From Tardibacter chloracetimidivorans (lineage in GTDB: Bacteria > Pseudomonadota > Alphaproteobacteria > Sphingomonadales > Sphingomonadaceae), in assembly GCF_001890385.1 (NCBI RefSeq), contig NZ_CP018221.1, positions 496,001-560,000 of the forward strand: a DNA stretch of 64,000 nt, written 5' to 3'. The notes under the pieces are model-generated. The model was not told the origin of the DNA. It saw nothing but the letters and a program-made list of their open reading frames with translations, and made no database searches. Positions 52,751 to 62,123 of the stretch are shown here, one piece after another (positions within the stretch are counted from its first letter, which is position 1; each line of letters starts with the position of its first letter). A program made the position numbers and the translations under genes.

Positions 52751-53560
52751 TCACCGGCCAATGAACAGTGGCACAGGCGAATCTCTCAACAGGAGTCGGG
52801 TGACGCCACCAAACAGGCTTTCCCTGATCCGCCCATGTCCATAAGCGCCCATCACGCAATATGCGGGCTCGATAGACCGGCAGTAGGCCAGCAATCTCTC
52901 GCCATCGCTGCCGCCGTCGACTGAAGCATCCTGGCGCTCGATCCTAGCGTGAATGCCGTGGCGCGACAGATAGGCCGCCGCCTCTTCGGCGGTTTCGCCT
53001 TCGGCCTCGCCGATCTGGAGTATCTTGACGCCGGCCGCGAGCGAGAGAAGCGGAACCGCCGCCCGCAGCGTCTCGGCCACAGGGGGCGAGCCGTTCCACG
53101 CGACCAGCGCCTCGCCGGTGACGTCCAGCTTTTTGGTGGCGGGCGGCACCGCAAGCACCGGCTTGCCGCTTTCCGTGACCACAGAGGAGATGATCCACCT
53201 CATGTCCGGCCCCGAACCGGAGGGCAAGGCGGTGTTGAGCACCAGCACATCCACAAGGTTTGAAGCCTCGATCAGAAGAGGCGCCATGTCACCCACGCCA
53301 TTCCGCCAGTTCCAGGCGATATCTTCAACCGTCAGCCGCGCCTTGATCTTCCTTTCATTTGCAGCTTCGGTTTCGCGCGTGTCCTCCAGCAGCATTGCCT
53401 GGGCCTGCGCCGCTCCGAACTCGGCCCCGACAAGCACCGGCACCTGAACAACATCCATGCAGAACAAATGGCCGGACAAGGCGCGGGTCAGGTCAAGCGC
53501 GCATTGAAGCCTGGCTTCCTGGCCGGAATCGTCATGAACCAGAAGCAGCACGTTCTTCAT
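52751..53560 (-). CDS. Universal stress protein (UspA family)
   Basis: A 269-residue protein, the length of two Usp units. The C-terminal unit is clear: YCVMGAYGHGRIRESLFGGVTRLLLRDSPVPLFI contains the ATP-type motif Gx2GxGRxRE. The N-terminal unit (MKNVLLLVHDDSGQEARLQCALDLTRAL) keeps the fold but lacks a complete nucleotide motif. Universal stress proteins of this size are frequent beside fixL/fixJ and Hsp20 genes. It heads a two-gene operon with the phosphoribosyltransferase. Confidence 0.87.
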   Translation of the reverse strand: MKNVLLLVHDDSGQEARLQCALDLTRALSGHLFCMDVVQVPVLVGAEFGAAQAQAMLLEDTRETEAANERKIKARLTVEDIAWNWRNGVGDMAPLLIEASNLVDVLVLNTALPSGSGPDMRWIISSVVTESGKPVLAVPPATKKLDVTGEALVAWNGSPPVAETLRAAVPLLSLAAGVKILQIGEAEGETAEEAAAYLSRHGIHARIERQDASVDGGSDGERLLAYCRSIEPAYCVMGAYGHGRIRESLFGGVTRLLLRDSPVPLFIGR

Positions 53561-53713
53561 CTTCGTCTCCCTCGAATATCCTTTCGGAGTCGAGGGCGAT
53601 GTTGGACCGGAATGGCAATGCGTTCATTAAGGAACATTACGAGGGTCCTGACCCTAGCCACTTCGGGAAAGTCCCTATTGTCCACGGTATCGCGGACAGC
53701 GATAAACCTGCCG

Positions 53714-54862
53714 ATGAAAAGAACTTTTCTGCTTCTGCTCGCCCTTCTCCTCCCTGCCGCCGCCGCTGCCGGTACGCCTCACTGGAATGGCGAACAAGTG
53801 CGGCAGCTTCTCGGCCGCCTCCAATCCTCCGGCAGTGAAGGGCTTGAGCCGGCGGCAAGGGAGGCGGGCAAGGTGCGCGCCGCCCTCGCGCAGCATGATT
53901 CCGGACTGGTCGATCAGGCCGCCACGGCCGCGGCCGTCCGTCTGCTCAAGGCCCATCGGACAGGATGCTGTCAGGATGAGGCCCCCGCCTATTGGAGGAT
54001 CGGACAAGAGAAGCGACAAGATGCCGAGGCGGCGGTCGCCGACGCGGTCGGGCGGGGTGAAATCGACGCGTTGTTCGCCGAGGCGCGGCCGATCCATCCC
54101 GATTATCTGGCGCTGGCGCGCGCCTATGCGTCCGAGACCGATCCCGACCGCCGCGCCGCTATTGCCGCGAACCTCGATCGCTGGCGCTGGATGCCCCGGG
54201 CGCTCGGCGCACGTTATCTGGTCGTCAATGCGGCTGCTTTCGAGGCGACGCTGTGGCAGAACAACCAGCGCCTCGGCCGCTGGCAGGTGATCGTCGGCAA
54301 GACGAAAACACCGACGCCCGTATTTGCGGCGCAGGTCACCGGCGTAACCTTCAACCCCTGGTGGGAGATACCGGAAAGCATCGTCGCCGAAAGCGTCGGC
54401 AAGCTGGTGCGAACCAGACCCGCCGAAGCCGCCCGCAGGGGTTATGTCGTGCAGGACGGGCGTTACCGCCAGCGGCCCGGCCCCCAGAACGCCCTTGGTC
54501 GGATGAAGCTGGTGATGCCCAATCCGTACAGCATCTATTTGCACGACACGCCCGCGCAATCGCTGTTCGAACGCGATGTGCGAGCCTTCAGCCATGGATG
54601 CGTTCGGGTGGGGGATGCACTGGGCCTTGCGACCGCTCTGCTCGAAGCGCAGTCCGACTGGAACAGGAAAAAGGTGGATGCGCTTGTCGCGGCGGGCCAT
54701 ACGTTGACGGTGCCGCTCGACCGCCAGATTCCGGTCTATGTGACCTATTTCACCGCGGAACCGGACGATCTGGGCGGGATCAGGTTTTTCCCGGACATCT
54801 ACGGCCGTGATCCGCGGCCCGTGAAGGCGGGGAGCGACGAGGACAGGTGCGCTCTCCAATAG
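53714..54862 (+). CDS. L,D-transpeptidase (YkuD/YcbB-like), exported
   Basis: A 382-residue exported enzyme. The signal peptide is MKRTFLLLLALLLPAAAAAG. An N-terminal helical part (residues about 25-140) precedes RWRWMPRALGARYLVVNAAAFEATLW and the YkuD catalytic domain, with IVGKTKTPTPVF, YSIYLHDTP and the active site SHGCVRVGD (Cys296). The domain order resembles LdtD/YcbB, although I see no clear peptidoglycan-binding motif. It makes 3-3 cross-links in peptidoglycan. I found no good ribosome-binding site before the ATG. It is the second L,D-transpeptidase in this block. Confidence 0.88.
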   Translation: MKRTFLLLLALLLPAAAAAGTPHWNGEQVRQLLGRLQSSGSEGLEPAAREAGKVRAALAQHDSGLVDQAATAAAVRLLKAHRTGCCQDEAPAYWRIGQEKRQDAEAAVADAVGRGEIDALFAEARPIHPDYLALARAYASETDPDRRAAIAANLDRWRWMPRALGARYLVVNAAAFEATLWQNNQRLGRWQVIVGKTKTPTPVFAAQVTGVTFNPWWEIPESIVAESVGKLVRTRPAEAARRGYVVQDGRYRQRPGPQNALGRMKLVMPNPYSIYLHDTPAQSLFERDVRAFSHGCVRVGDALGLATALLEAQSDWNRKKVDALVAAGHTLTVPLDRQIPVYVTYFTAEPDDLGGIRFFPDIYGRDPRPVKAGSDEDRCALQ

Positions 54863-54870
54863 TCATGTTC

Positions 54871-55866
54871 CTATCGGCCGGGGATCAGAACCGCCGCGCC
54901 CGTGAGCCGTCCGGACCTCAGCCGCTCCAGCGCGATATTCGCTTCTTCAAGCGCGAATGTTTCCGTGACCGTGCGGATGGGCGCCTGTTCGGCGACATCG
55001 AAGAATGACAGCCCATCGTCCCGCGTGAGGTTGGCGACCGAGACGATCTGGCGTTCACCCCACAGATCGGCATAGGGGAAGCCGGGAATATCGCTCATGT
55101 GAATGCCCGCGCACACCACCTTGCCGCCCTTGCGAACCGCCTTCAGCGCTGCGGGAACGAGGGAGCCGACCGGCGCGAATATGATCGCGGCATCCAGTTT
55201 TTCGGGCGGCAGGTCGGTCGACCCGCCCGCCCAGCGGCACCCCAGCGACCGCGCGAATTGCTGCCCGCCCTCATCGCCTTCCTTCGTGAAGGCATAGACT
55301 TCACGCCCCTGCCAGGCGACGATCTGCGCGAGGATATGCGCGGCCGCGCCAAAGCCGTAAAGTCCGATGCGTCTGCCGTCGCCTGCCATTCGCAGCGCGC
55401 GCCAGCCGATCAGGCCTGCGCAAAGCAGGGGGGCCGCCTCCACATCGGAAAAACGCGACGGCGGCGCAAAGCAGAAATGCGCGTCCGCAACGACATGGGT
55501 AGCATAGCCGCCATCCCGCGTGGCGCCGGTGAACTCCGGATGATCGCAGAGATTTTCCCGGTCCGACAGGCAATAGGGACAGACCCCGCAACTATGGCCA
55601 AGCCAGGGAACGCCGACACGTTGCCCGGGCGAAAATCCCTCGACCTCCGCGCCGACCTCAAGCACTTCTCCCACAATCTCGTGCCCCGGGATGATGGGGT
55701 AGCTGGCCGCGATCTCTCCGTCGAGCACATGCAGGTCCGTCCGGCAGACACCGCACGCCGACACCCTGATGAGCAATTCATTCCGGCCCGGCGTCGGGAC
55801 CGGGCGCTGGACGCGCCGCAACGGCCTGCCCGGCGCGTCGATCTGCATCGCCGTCATGAAGCGCAT
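54871..55866 (-). CDS. Zinc-dependent alcohol dehydrogenase (AdhA-like, MDR superfamily)
   Basis: A 331-residue medium-chain dehydrogenase. Catalytic zinc ligands are in CGVCRTDLHVLDG (Cys41) and GHEIVGEV (His62). The structural zinc site is CGVCPYCLSDRENLC. The Rossmann motif is IGLYGFGAAAHIL, a divergent GxGxxA form. The subgroup often lies in the anaerobic-stress cluster of alpha- and betaproteobacteria, where it may reoxidise NADH. Its start overlaps the end of the response-regulator gene by one base. The alcohol substrate is unknown. Confidence 0.87.
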   Translation of the reverse strand: MRFMTAMQIDAPGRPLRRVQRPVPTPGRNELLIRVSACGVCRTDLHVLDGEIAASYPIIPGHEIVGEVLEVGAEVEGFSPGQRVGVPWLGHSCGVCPYCLSDRENLCDHPEFTGATRDGGYATHVVADAHFCFAPPSRFSDVEAAPLLCAGLIGWRALRMAGDGRRIGLYGFGAAAHILAQIVAWQGREVYAFTKEGDEGGQQFARSLGCRWAGGSTDLPPEKLDAAIIFAPVGSLVPAALKAVRKGGKVVCAGIHMSDIPGFPYADLWGERQIVSVANLTRDDGLSFFDVAEQAPIRTVTETFALEEANIALERLRSGRLTGAAVLIPGR

Positions 55867-56282
55867 CAGCCCTCTCCGGACTCGATCGTCGGTCGGGCCG
55901 TCAATCGAGAAACAGTATCCAGAAGGTGCTGTCCCCGGACAGGCTTGTCGATGATCAGTTCATAGCCGGTCAAAGCCGCCTCTGCCTCAAGCTTGGGGGA
56001 GCGATAGGCGGTGATCAGGGCCGCCCGCCCGCCCCAACCGAGAAACCGCATCTGACGGAGCAGGGAAATGCCGTCCAGCCCGGGCATCCGATAGTCGGAA
56101 ATGAGGCAAAGCGCGTCGCGGTTGGTCTCATCGGCGATAAGCTCCGAGCTGGTCGCATAGGAGCGGACATCCAGATTTTGGCCCAGCAGCAGGAGCTGGA
56201 GGGAACGCCGGACGGCCGTGTCATCCTCCGCCAACAGGATCTTTGGATGCCAGAGCCCTTCATCCCGATCGATCATCAACAT
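55866..56282 (-). CDS. Single-domain response regulator (receiver only)
   Basis: A 138-residue CheY-like receiver with no output domain. The acidic pocket is LLAEDDTAV (residues 17-25), the phospho-acceptor Asp63 lies in LISDYRMPGLDG, and the switch Lys113 in LIIDKPVRG. The usual Thr/Ser position is LITAYRSPK. It may be a phosphate sink or alternative partner for the FixL just upstream. It lies in the fixL-fixJ direction, between fixJ and the alcohol dehydrogenase. Confidence 0.85.
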   Translation of the reverse strand: MLMIDRDEGLWHPKILLAEDDTAVRRSLQLLLLGQNLDVRSYATSSELIADETNRDALCLISDYRMPGLDGISLLRQMRFLGWGGRAALITAYRSPKLEAEAALTGYELIIDKPVRGQHLLDTVSRLTARPTIESGEG

Positions 56283-56339
56283 GCCAGTCGCGCCTCATAC
56301 GCGCATACTGCCATCGGGGTGGCTCAGGTCATTACGTAG

Positions 56340-56969
56340 TCATACAGATGGATCGTCGTCCGCAAGGCCTGCGGCAAAGGCGATACGCAGCGCATCGGAC
56401 AGGCTGCGCACCTCAAGCTTCTGCATCAGATTGGCCCGGTGCACTTCCACGGTGCGAGGCGAAATGCCCAGGTCATAGGCGATCGTCTTGTTGGGATGCC
56501 CCCGCGTCAGCCCGGCAAGCACATCGCGTTCACGGCCGGTCAGCGCAGCGATACGCACCGACGCCTCGGACGCCGCGGCGGCCTGCCTGTGCCTGTCGCG
56601 CAACCGATCGAACGCCGATTCAAGGCTCCCGAGCAACGTCGCCTTCTCGAAAGGCTTTTCGATGAAATCCACCGCCCCCTGCTTCATCGCCTGGACGGCG
56701 ATCGAGATATCGCCATGGCCGGTGAAGACGATGACCGGCATCGCGACGCCACGTTCATGCAGCGCACGCTGCACCTCAAGGCCGTCAAGCTCCGGCATGC
56801 GCACGTCCAGAAGAACGCAGCCCGGCTCGGCATGCGCGACCTGCTGCAGGAAGGCCGGGCCGGATTCATAGGTGACGACGCCGTATCCCGAAGTCTTGAG
56901 AACAAAGCTCGTCGATCGGCGCAGCGATTCCTCATCGTCCACCAGATGCACGATCCCCTTACCGCTCAT
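56340..56969 (-). CDS. fixJ: Response regulator FixJ family
   Basis: A 209-residue regulator. The receiver (residues 1-125) has HLVDDEESL, phospho-acceptor Asp55 in [23 protein letters not shown] and DFIEKPFEK. The LuxR-type HTH (residues 140-200) has [43 protein letters not shown]. In rhizobia FixJ activates fixK and nifA. The start overlaps the fixL end by 11 bases, so the two are coupled. No fixK is present in the window. Confidence 0.9.
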   Translation of the reverse strand: MSGKGIVHLVDDEESLRRSTSFVLKTSGYGVVTYESGPAFLQQVAHAEPGCVLLDVRMPELDGLEVQRALHERGVAMPVIVFTGHGDISIAVQAMKQGAVDFIEKPFEKATLLGSLESAFDRLRDRHRQAAAASEASVRIAALTGRERDVLAGLTRGHPNKTIAYDLGISPRTVEVHRANLMQKLEVRSLSDALRIAFAAGLADDDPSV

Positions 56970-58536
56970 CGACCCCCTCCCCCTCCACGCGCGCCAGTGT
57001 GAAATGAAAAATCGAGCCGCCACCGGAGCGAGGTTCCAGCCATATCCGCCCGCCATTGGCCTCGATGATCGTCCGGCAGATGGAAAGGCCCAGCCCCATG
57101 CCCTGCGCCTTGGTGCTGACAAATGCGCGGAACAGATTCTCCGCGATCGCCTTTGGAACGCCTGGCCCACTGTCCTCGACCGAGACCCGCACGAACTGCC
57201 GGTCCTGTATGCGGCTTGATATGACGAGCTGTCGCACGGGCGAGCCACTCATCGCCTCCATCGCGTTGCGGATGAGATTGATCAGCACCTGCTGCGTCTG
57301 CACCTTGTCGACCAGAACGAGTCTGGCCGCCGGATCCAGATCGGTCCGAACCTCGACACCGCCGCCGCGCGCGCCGATCGCGCCCAGCGCGACGGCTTCC
57401 CCGATCAGCGCCGGAAGATTCTCGAGGTTCCGGCCGACTTCGCCATGGGCCACGAAATCGCGCAGACGGTGGACGATGTCGCCCGCCCTGAGCGCTTCCC
57501 TTGAGGCGTCGTCAAGCGCTTCCCTGATGAGCGCGTCAGCGTCGGGAAGCATGTCCCGTACGCCCTCGACATAATTGTTCACGGCGGTGATGGGCTGGTT
57601 CAGCTCATGCGCCAGGGTGGACGCCATCGTTCCCATTGCACTTACGCGGGCGGCATGAATGAGGCTGGCCCGCAACTCTTCCATTTTCTCCTCCGCCCGC
57701 TGCCGCTCGGTCAGGTCGCGGATAAAGCCGGTGAAGATGCGCTGATCGCTGGTCGCCTCGCCGACCGAAAGCTCCATCGGAAATGTCGTGCCGTCCCGCT
57801 TTTGGCCGGTGACCACGCGTCCGATGCCGATGATGTGCTTTTCCCCCGTACGCAGGTAGCGCTGAAGATAGCCGTCATGCTGTTCGCGGTAGGGCGAGGG
57901 CATCAGCATCGATACATTCTTGCCCACCACTTCTTCCTCGACATATCCGAACAGCCGTTCGGCGGCGGTGCTGAACGACAATATTGCGCCGTGATCGTCG
58001 ATCACCACCATGGGGTCCGGCACGGTCGACAATATCGAGCGGACATGGGCCTCGCTTTGCGCCTGTCGCCGCTCGGCCGCCCTTTCCTCGGTTATGTCCC
58101 GAACGACCTTGCCATAGCCGCGCAGCCTGCCGCTATCGTCATAAAGCGGCGTGATGGTGACATGCGCCAGAAACTCCGAACCATCCTTGCGCCGCCGCCA
58201 GTCTTCCGCCGAAAAGCGCCCGAGGCGGCGCGCGGCGGCAAGGTCCTCCTGCGGCTTTCCCTGCGCAACCGCTTCCACCGGATAGAACAGGGCGGCGTCC
58301 TTTCCGATCACCTCCGCTTCCGGCCAGCCTTTCAGGCGTCTTGCGCCTTCGTTCCAGATCGTGACCTTGCCGTTTGGATCGAGCATGTAAATGGCATAGC
58401 CAAGCGCGCCGTCGATCAGAAGATTAAGCTCATCCGCGACGATATCCGGCTGGCGAATGGCTTCGCCGGCGTCGGCCTTGCTGTCGGAGAGCCGCTTCTT
58501 CGTCTCATCCATGAATCGAAACCAACTCGTCGCCAA
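56959..58536 (-). CDS. fixL: Oxygen-sensing histidine kinase FixL (haem PAS)
   Basis: A 525-residue soluble kinase. PAS-A spans about residues 35-155. PAS-B (about 165-285) contains [15 protein letters not shown] with His220, then [27 protein letters not shown]. His220, Arg226 and Arg240 align one for one with His200, Arg206 and Arg220 of Bradyrhizobium FixL, the haem ligand and the two oxygen-contact arginines. HisKA has [14 protein letters not shown] (His310), and the ATPase domain ends with [18 protein letters not shown]. No TM segment is seen. ATG at residue 9 is an alternative start. Confidence 0.93.
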   Translation of the reverse strand: MATSWFRFMDETKKRLSDSKADAGEAIRQPDIVADELNLLIDGALGYAIYMLDPNGKVTIWNEGARRLKGWPEAEVIGKDAALFYPVEAVAQGKPQEDLAAARRLGRFSAEDWRRRKDGSEFLAHVTITPLYDDSGRLRGYGKVVRDITEERAAERRQAQSEAHVRSILSTVPDPMVVIDDHGAILSFSTAAERLFGYVEEEVVGKNVSMLMPSPYREQHDGYLQRYLRTGEKHIIGIGRVVTGQKRDGTTFPMELSVGEATSDQRIFTGFIRDLTERQRAEEKMEELRASLIHAARVSAMGTMASTLAHELNQPITAVNNYVEGVRDMLPDADALIREALDDASREALRAGDIVHRLRDFVAHGEVGRNLENLPALIGEAVALGAIGARGGGVEVRTDLDPAARLVLVDKVQTQQVLINLIRNAMEAMSGSPVRQLVISSRIQDRQFVRVSVEDSGPGVPKAIAENLFRAFVSTKAQGMGLGLSICRTIIEANGGRIWLEPRSGGGSIFHFTLARVEGEGVDER

Positions 58537-58721
58537 AGCGATAGGTTAACGCGATTTGCCTTGGGTGAGTAGAGTTCATGCAGGAATGGCGAACCGGATC
58601 GCCTTTAATGTGCTTCATTTGAAAAGCCGCTATCCGGATTTGCCCTTATGGACGGCAGTCTTCCGGAGGACCATGGTCGCACAGACATTGCGGCAGCCCT
58701 TTTCCACCACAAGGCAAGCTC

Positions 58722-60065
58722 ATGGCAAAGTCGTTCACCTATGATCGCATCGCGCGCCAGGCGCCGGCCGAACTGATCGAAGTGCTCCGCGCCCGGGCGG
58801 AGCCTTTGCCCGCACCCCAACCGGCCGAGGAGTTCGGAGCTTTTTTCGACCGCTACGGCGACGCGCGCGTGGTCCTGCTTGGCGAGGCGACGCACGGCAC
58901 GTCCGAATTTTATCTGGCGCGCGCCGCGATCACGCGGCGTCTTGTCGAACGACATGGCTTCAACGTCGTGGCGGTGGAGGCCGATTGGCCGGACGCCGCG
59001 CGGATAGACGATTATGTGCGGCATCAGGCGCCGCGTCCGCGTAGGGGCGACGTCTTCGCGCGTTTCCCCACCTGGATGTGGCGCAATCAGGAAGTGCTGC
59101 AATTTGCCGACTGGCTGCGGGGCCACAACGCATCGCTGGCGGAGGGGGACCGCGTTTCCTTCAACGGTCTGGACGTGTACAGCCTGAGCGAATCGATCCA
59201 CGCAGTGCTCACCTATCTGGACAAGGTCGATGCGAAGGCGGCGGAAATTGCACGGCAGCGCTATGGCTGCCTGACGCCGTGGCAGGACGAACCGGCCCAT
59301 TACGGAAGGGCCGTCATGCTGGAAGGGCGCCCAAGCTGCGAGGATCGTGCGGTGGAACAGCTGCGCGCAATGCTCTCTTCCAGGCTCGACTATCTCGAGC
59401 AGGACGGCGAGAGCTGGTTCGACGCCATGCAGAACGCCCGGATCGTTCGCGCCGCCGAACGCTATTACCGTGCCATGTACCGCAGCTCGACCGAGAGCTG
59501 GAACCTGCGCGACCGGCACATGTTCGAAACGCTCCAGGCGCTTCTTGCGCATCGGGGCGATGGCGCAAAAGCGGTGGTCTGGGCCCATAACAGCCATATC
59601 GGCAATGCCGCGGCAACGGCCATGGGGTGGCAGGGCGAGTTCAACATCGGCGAGCTCTGCCGAATGGCGCATGGCGATGAAGCGGTGCTGATCGGCTTCG
59701 GCACCGATACCGGCACGGTCGCGGCGGCGAGTGACTGGGGCGCGGATATGCAGATCAAGACCGTGCGGCCGGCGCGCGCCGACAGCTACGAGCACGCTTT
59801 CCGCCGCACCGGCATCGCCCGCAGCCTGACCGACTGGCGCCACAGGGGAGGAAGCGAGTTGGTGTCGCGGCTTTCCCAGCCATTGCTGGAACGCGCGATC
59901 GGGGTTGTCTATCGGCCCGAAACCGAACGCGCGAGCCATTATTTCGAGGCGGTCATGGCCGAACAGTTCGACGCCTGGGTTTGGTTCGAGCAGACGAGCG
60001 CCGTCACGCCCCTGGGCCATGAACGCCCGCATGGAGCACCTGAAACCTGGCCCTTTGGATTGTGA
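58722..60065 (+). CDS. Erythromycin esterase-family protein
   Basis: A 447-residue EreA/EreB-fold protein. VVLLGEATHGTSEFYLARAAITRRLVERHGFNVVAVEADW is the family's catalytic Glu-His segment, and AVVWAHNSHIGNAAATAMGWQGEFNIGEL is the second conserved block. No signal peptide. Chromosomal relatives are common in stress islands and are unlikely to be true macrolide esterases; the substrate is unknown. It is divergent from fixL over 185 bases, where no other gene is evident, so oxygen control is possible. Confidence 0.85.
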   Translation: MAKSFTYDRIARQAPAELIEVLRARAEPLPAPQPAEEFGAFFDRYGDARVVLLGEATHGTSEFYLARAAITRRLVERHGFNVVAVEADWPDAARIDDYVRHQAPRPRRGDVFARFPTWMWRNQEVLQFADWLRGHNASLAEGDRVSFNGLDVYSLSESIHAVLTYLDKVDAKAAEIARQRYGCLTPWQDEPAHYGRAVMLEGRPSCEDRAVEQLRAMLSSRLDYLEQDGESWFDAMQNARIVRAAERYYRAMYRSSTESWNLRDRHMFETLQALLAHRGDGAKAVVWAHNSHIGNAAATAMGWQGEFNIGELCRMAHGDEAVLIGFGTDTGTVAAASDWGADMQIKTVRPARADSYEHAFRRTGIARSLTDWRHRGGSELVSRLSQPLLERAIGVVYRPETERASHYFEAVMAEQFDAWVWFEQTSAVTPLGHERPHGAPETWPFGL

Positions 60066-60145
60066 AATGGTGCACGCCGCCCACAAGTGCCCTGCGCAGG
60101 TCATATCCCGCCACTGGGCCTGAAGGCGCTTCTGCGCGTTCCCGA

Positions 60146-60307
60146 ACCTGCGAGGAGGGGCTCGTGGCGACCCGCAAGGAAGCGCAGAGCGTATATTACC
60201 GTATATGCGATCCGCGTGCGCAGCGGATACTCACGCTTCATCAAGATCTTTTTTCCGGAACTGGGCGCGAAGCTACCGGTGCCAAGCCGATTGGAGACGA
60301 GCAATGA
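60146..60307 (+). pseudogene. C-terminal remnant of an ArsR-family repressor (SqrR/BigR-like)
   Basis: The frame reads EEGLVATRKEAQSVYYRICDPRAQRILTLHQDLF, which is the C-terminal wing and last helix of ArsR-family regulators (typical form: GLV.TRREG..IYYRL.DP...). The recognition helix is not found in this frame; upstream sequence is open but dissimilar. Its stop overlaps the dioxygenase start as ATGA, and a GTG at 60164 is preceded by AGGAGGGG, so a 47-residue stub may still be translated. In related operons a whole regulator of this family controls the sulfide genes. Confidence 0.65.
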
Positions 60308-61233
60308 CCAACGACACCGTTATTGAGCAGGCGATCGCTCAAGTCCGGAGTGTAATGGCTGGAGATTTGCGCGCGCCACAGGTGAAGTCATTTTTCCATG
60401 AGCCGACCTTCACCGCAAGTTACGTGGTCAGTGATCCTGTCGCAAAGCGGGCGGCGATCATCGACAGCGTGTGGGACTTCGATCAGCCCTCCGGAAGGAC
60501 GAGCTTCAAGTCCGCCGACGAGATCGTTGCCCATGTTCGGGAACAGGGCCTCACGGTCGACTGGATTCTCGAGACCCATGCCCATGCCGATCACCTTTCG
60601 GCCGCGCCCTATCTTCAGGAAAAGCTTGGCGGCAAGCTCGTCATCGGTCGGGAAATCGTCACCGTCCAGGGTGTGTTCGGGAAGATATTCAACGAAGGCA
60701 CCGAGTTCGCGCGCGACGGTTCGCAGTTCGACCAGCTCGTTGCCGACGGCGAACAGCTGATGATAGGCGAGATCCCGCTGATCGCGCTTCACGTGCCGGG
60801 GCATACCCCTGCCGATCTCGCCTATGTGGTGGGCGACGCCGCGTTCATCGGCGACACCATGTTCATGCCCGACTATGGCTCGGCTCGCGCCGACTTCCCG
60901 GGCGGGGATGCCGCCAGGCTCTATCGCTCGGTACGTCGCCTGATGCGCCTTCCCGACAAAACCCGAGTGTTCCTGTGTCACGATTACAAGGCGCCCAATC
61001 GGGATCATTTCGTGTGGGAGACGACCATGCTCGCCCAACGCACCGCAAACGTCCACGTGCATGAAGGCGTGACCGAAGCCGAGTTCGTGGAGATGCGCAC
61101 CCAGCGTGACGCGACTCTGGAGATGCCGCGCCTCATCCTGCCTTCGATCCAGGTCAACATGCGCGGCGGGCACATGCCCCAGCCCGAGGAAAACGGTGTG
61201 TCTTACCTCAAGCTGCCGGTGGACGTGCTATGA
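60304..61233 (+). CDS. Persulfide dioxygenase (ETHE1/Blh-like MBL-fold)
   Basis: Oxidises glutathione persulfide to sulfite. A 309-residue metallo-beta-lactamase-fold protein with the iron site ETHAHADHLSAAPYL (HxHxDH), then HVPGHTPADLAYVVGDAAFIGDTMF and FLCHDYKAP. It lacks the DUF442 domain that is N-terminal in many Blh proteins; that domain is on the SQR further down this operon. First intact gene of the sulfide operon. Stop and the next start overlap. Confidence 0.9.
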   Translation: MTNDTVIEQAIAQVRSVMAGDLRAPQVKSFFHEPTFTASYVVSDPVAKRAAIIDSVWDFDQPSGRTSFKSADEIVAHVREQGLTVDWILETHAHADHLSAAPYLQEKLGGKLVIGREIVTVQGVFGKIFNEGTEFARDGSQFDQLVADGEQLMIGEIPLIALHVPGHTPADLAYVVGDAAFIGDTMFMPDYGSARADFPGGDAARLYRSVRRLMRLPDKTRVFLCHDYKAPNRDHFVWETTMLAQRTANVHVHEGVTEAEFVEMRTQRDATLEMPRLILPSIQVNMRGGHMPQPEENGVSYLKLPVDVL

Positions 61234-61667
61234 TGCTCCCCGGCTTTCCCGACGCCCAGCCGCTGCACGGCCTTGCCGGCGGCGTGCTCATCGGCCTGGC
61301 CGCAGCGCTGATGCTGCTCGGCGCCGGCCGCATCGCAGGGGTGTCGGGCATTCTTGCCCGCGGCACCGGAATCGCGCCAGGCGACATGGAGATGTCCAGC
61401 GCCTGGGGATTCCTTGTCGGGCTTCCGCTGGGCGCACTCCTGATCGCTCTGACCACCCGTTGGGAGCCGGCCGATTTTGCCGCGTGGCCGGTGCTGGTGG
61501 TGGCCGGAGCGCTGGTGGGATTCGGCACCCGCATGGGCAGCGGTTGCACGAGCGGGCACGGGGTCTGCGGCGTGAGCCGATTGTCTCAGCGGTCGATCGT
61601 TGCAACCCTGTCGTTCATCGCGGCCGGTATCGTAACGGTGTTCATCCAATCGATGATCGGAGGGTGA
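61230..61667 (+). CDS. YeeE/YedE-family membrane protein (first of pair)
   Basis: A 145-residue membrane protein with about four TM helices. The sulfur-transport signature GFGTRMGSGCTSGHGVCGVSRLSQRS carries the conserved Cys residues of YeeE/YedE and TsuA-type proteins, which are linked to thiosulfate or sulfur uptake. It overlaps the dioxygenase gene as ATGA and is one base from its partner gene. The two short proteins together correspond to one full-length YeeE. Confidence 0.88.
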   Translation: MMLPGFPDAQPLHGLAGGVLIGLAAALMLLGAGRIAGVSGILARGTGIAPGDMEMSSAWGFLVGLPLGALLIALTTRWEPADFAAWPVLVVAGALVGFGTRMGSGCTSGHGVCGVSRLSQRSIVATLSFIAAGIVTVFIQSMIGG

Positions 61668-61668
61668 C

Positions 61669-62118
61669 ATGTCGCTTGTAAGGAAACTTCTTCCGCCGCT
61701 CGTCTCGGGGACATTGTTCGGCGCCGGCCTCACCCTCTCCGGAATGACCAATCCTGCCCGCGTGCGGGGCTTCCTCGACGTCTTCGGCGCATGGGATCCG
61801 ACGCTGGCCTTCGTCATGGGCAGCGCGGTGCTCGTGATGGCGGTGGCATGGCGAATCCGCAGCCGGATGGGGACGCCGATCTTCGCCGAGCGATTTTCGC
61901 TGCCCGACCGCAAGGATCTCGACGGACGCCTGATAACGGGTTCGATCCTGTTCGGCGTCGGCTGGGGCCTCGCGGGCCTTTGTCCCGGCCCGGCGGTTGC
62001 GTCGCTGGCCCTGTCGCCGCTCAGTGTCCTGCCTTTCGTCGTTGCCATGCTCGCGGGCATGGGCATTCAGCGGTTCATCGCTGCCAAGCCGCTGCGCCGG
62101 CAAGCAGTTCCGGAGTAA
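61669..62118 (+). CDS. YeeE/YedE-family membrane protein (second of pair, DUF6691-like)
   Basis: A 149-residue membrane protein. LVSGTLFGAGLTLSGMTNPARVRGFLDVFGAWDPTLAF and LFGVGWGLAGLCPGPAV are the signatures of the second half of the YeeE/YedE fold; the Cys in GLCPGPA is the conserved one. Probably forms a complex with the preceding protein and moves a sulfur compound across the inner membrane. The ATG lies one base after the previous stop. Confidence 0.88.
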   Translation: MSLVRKLLPPLVSGTLFGAGLTLSGMTNPARVRGFLDVFGAWDPTLAFVMGSAVLVMAVAWRIRSRMGTPIFAERFSLPDRKDLDGRLITGSILFGVGWGLAGLCPGPAVASLALSPLSVLPFVVAMLAGMGIQRFIAAKPLRRQAVPE

Positions 62119-62123
62119 GTGGC

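Noticed and set aside
58556-58744. Small open frame in the fixL-esterase gap
   Set aside because: No good ribosome-binding site, no motif, and it overlaps the start of the esterase gene in another frame.
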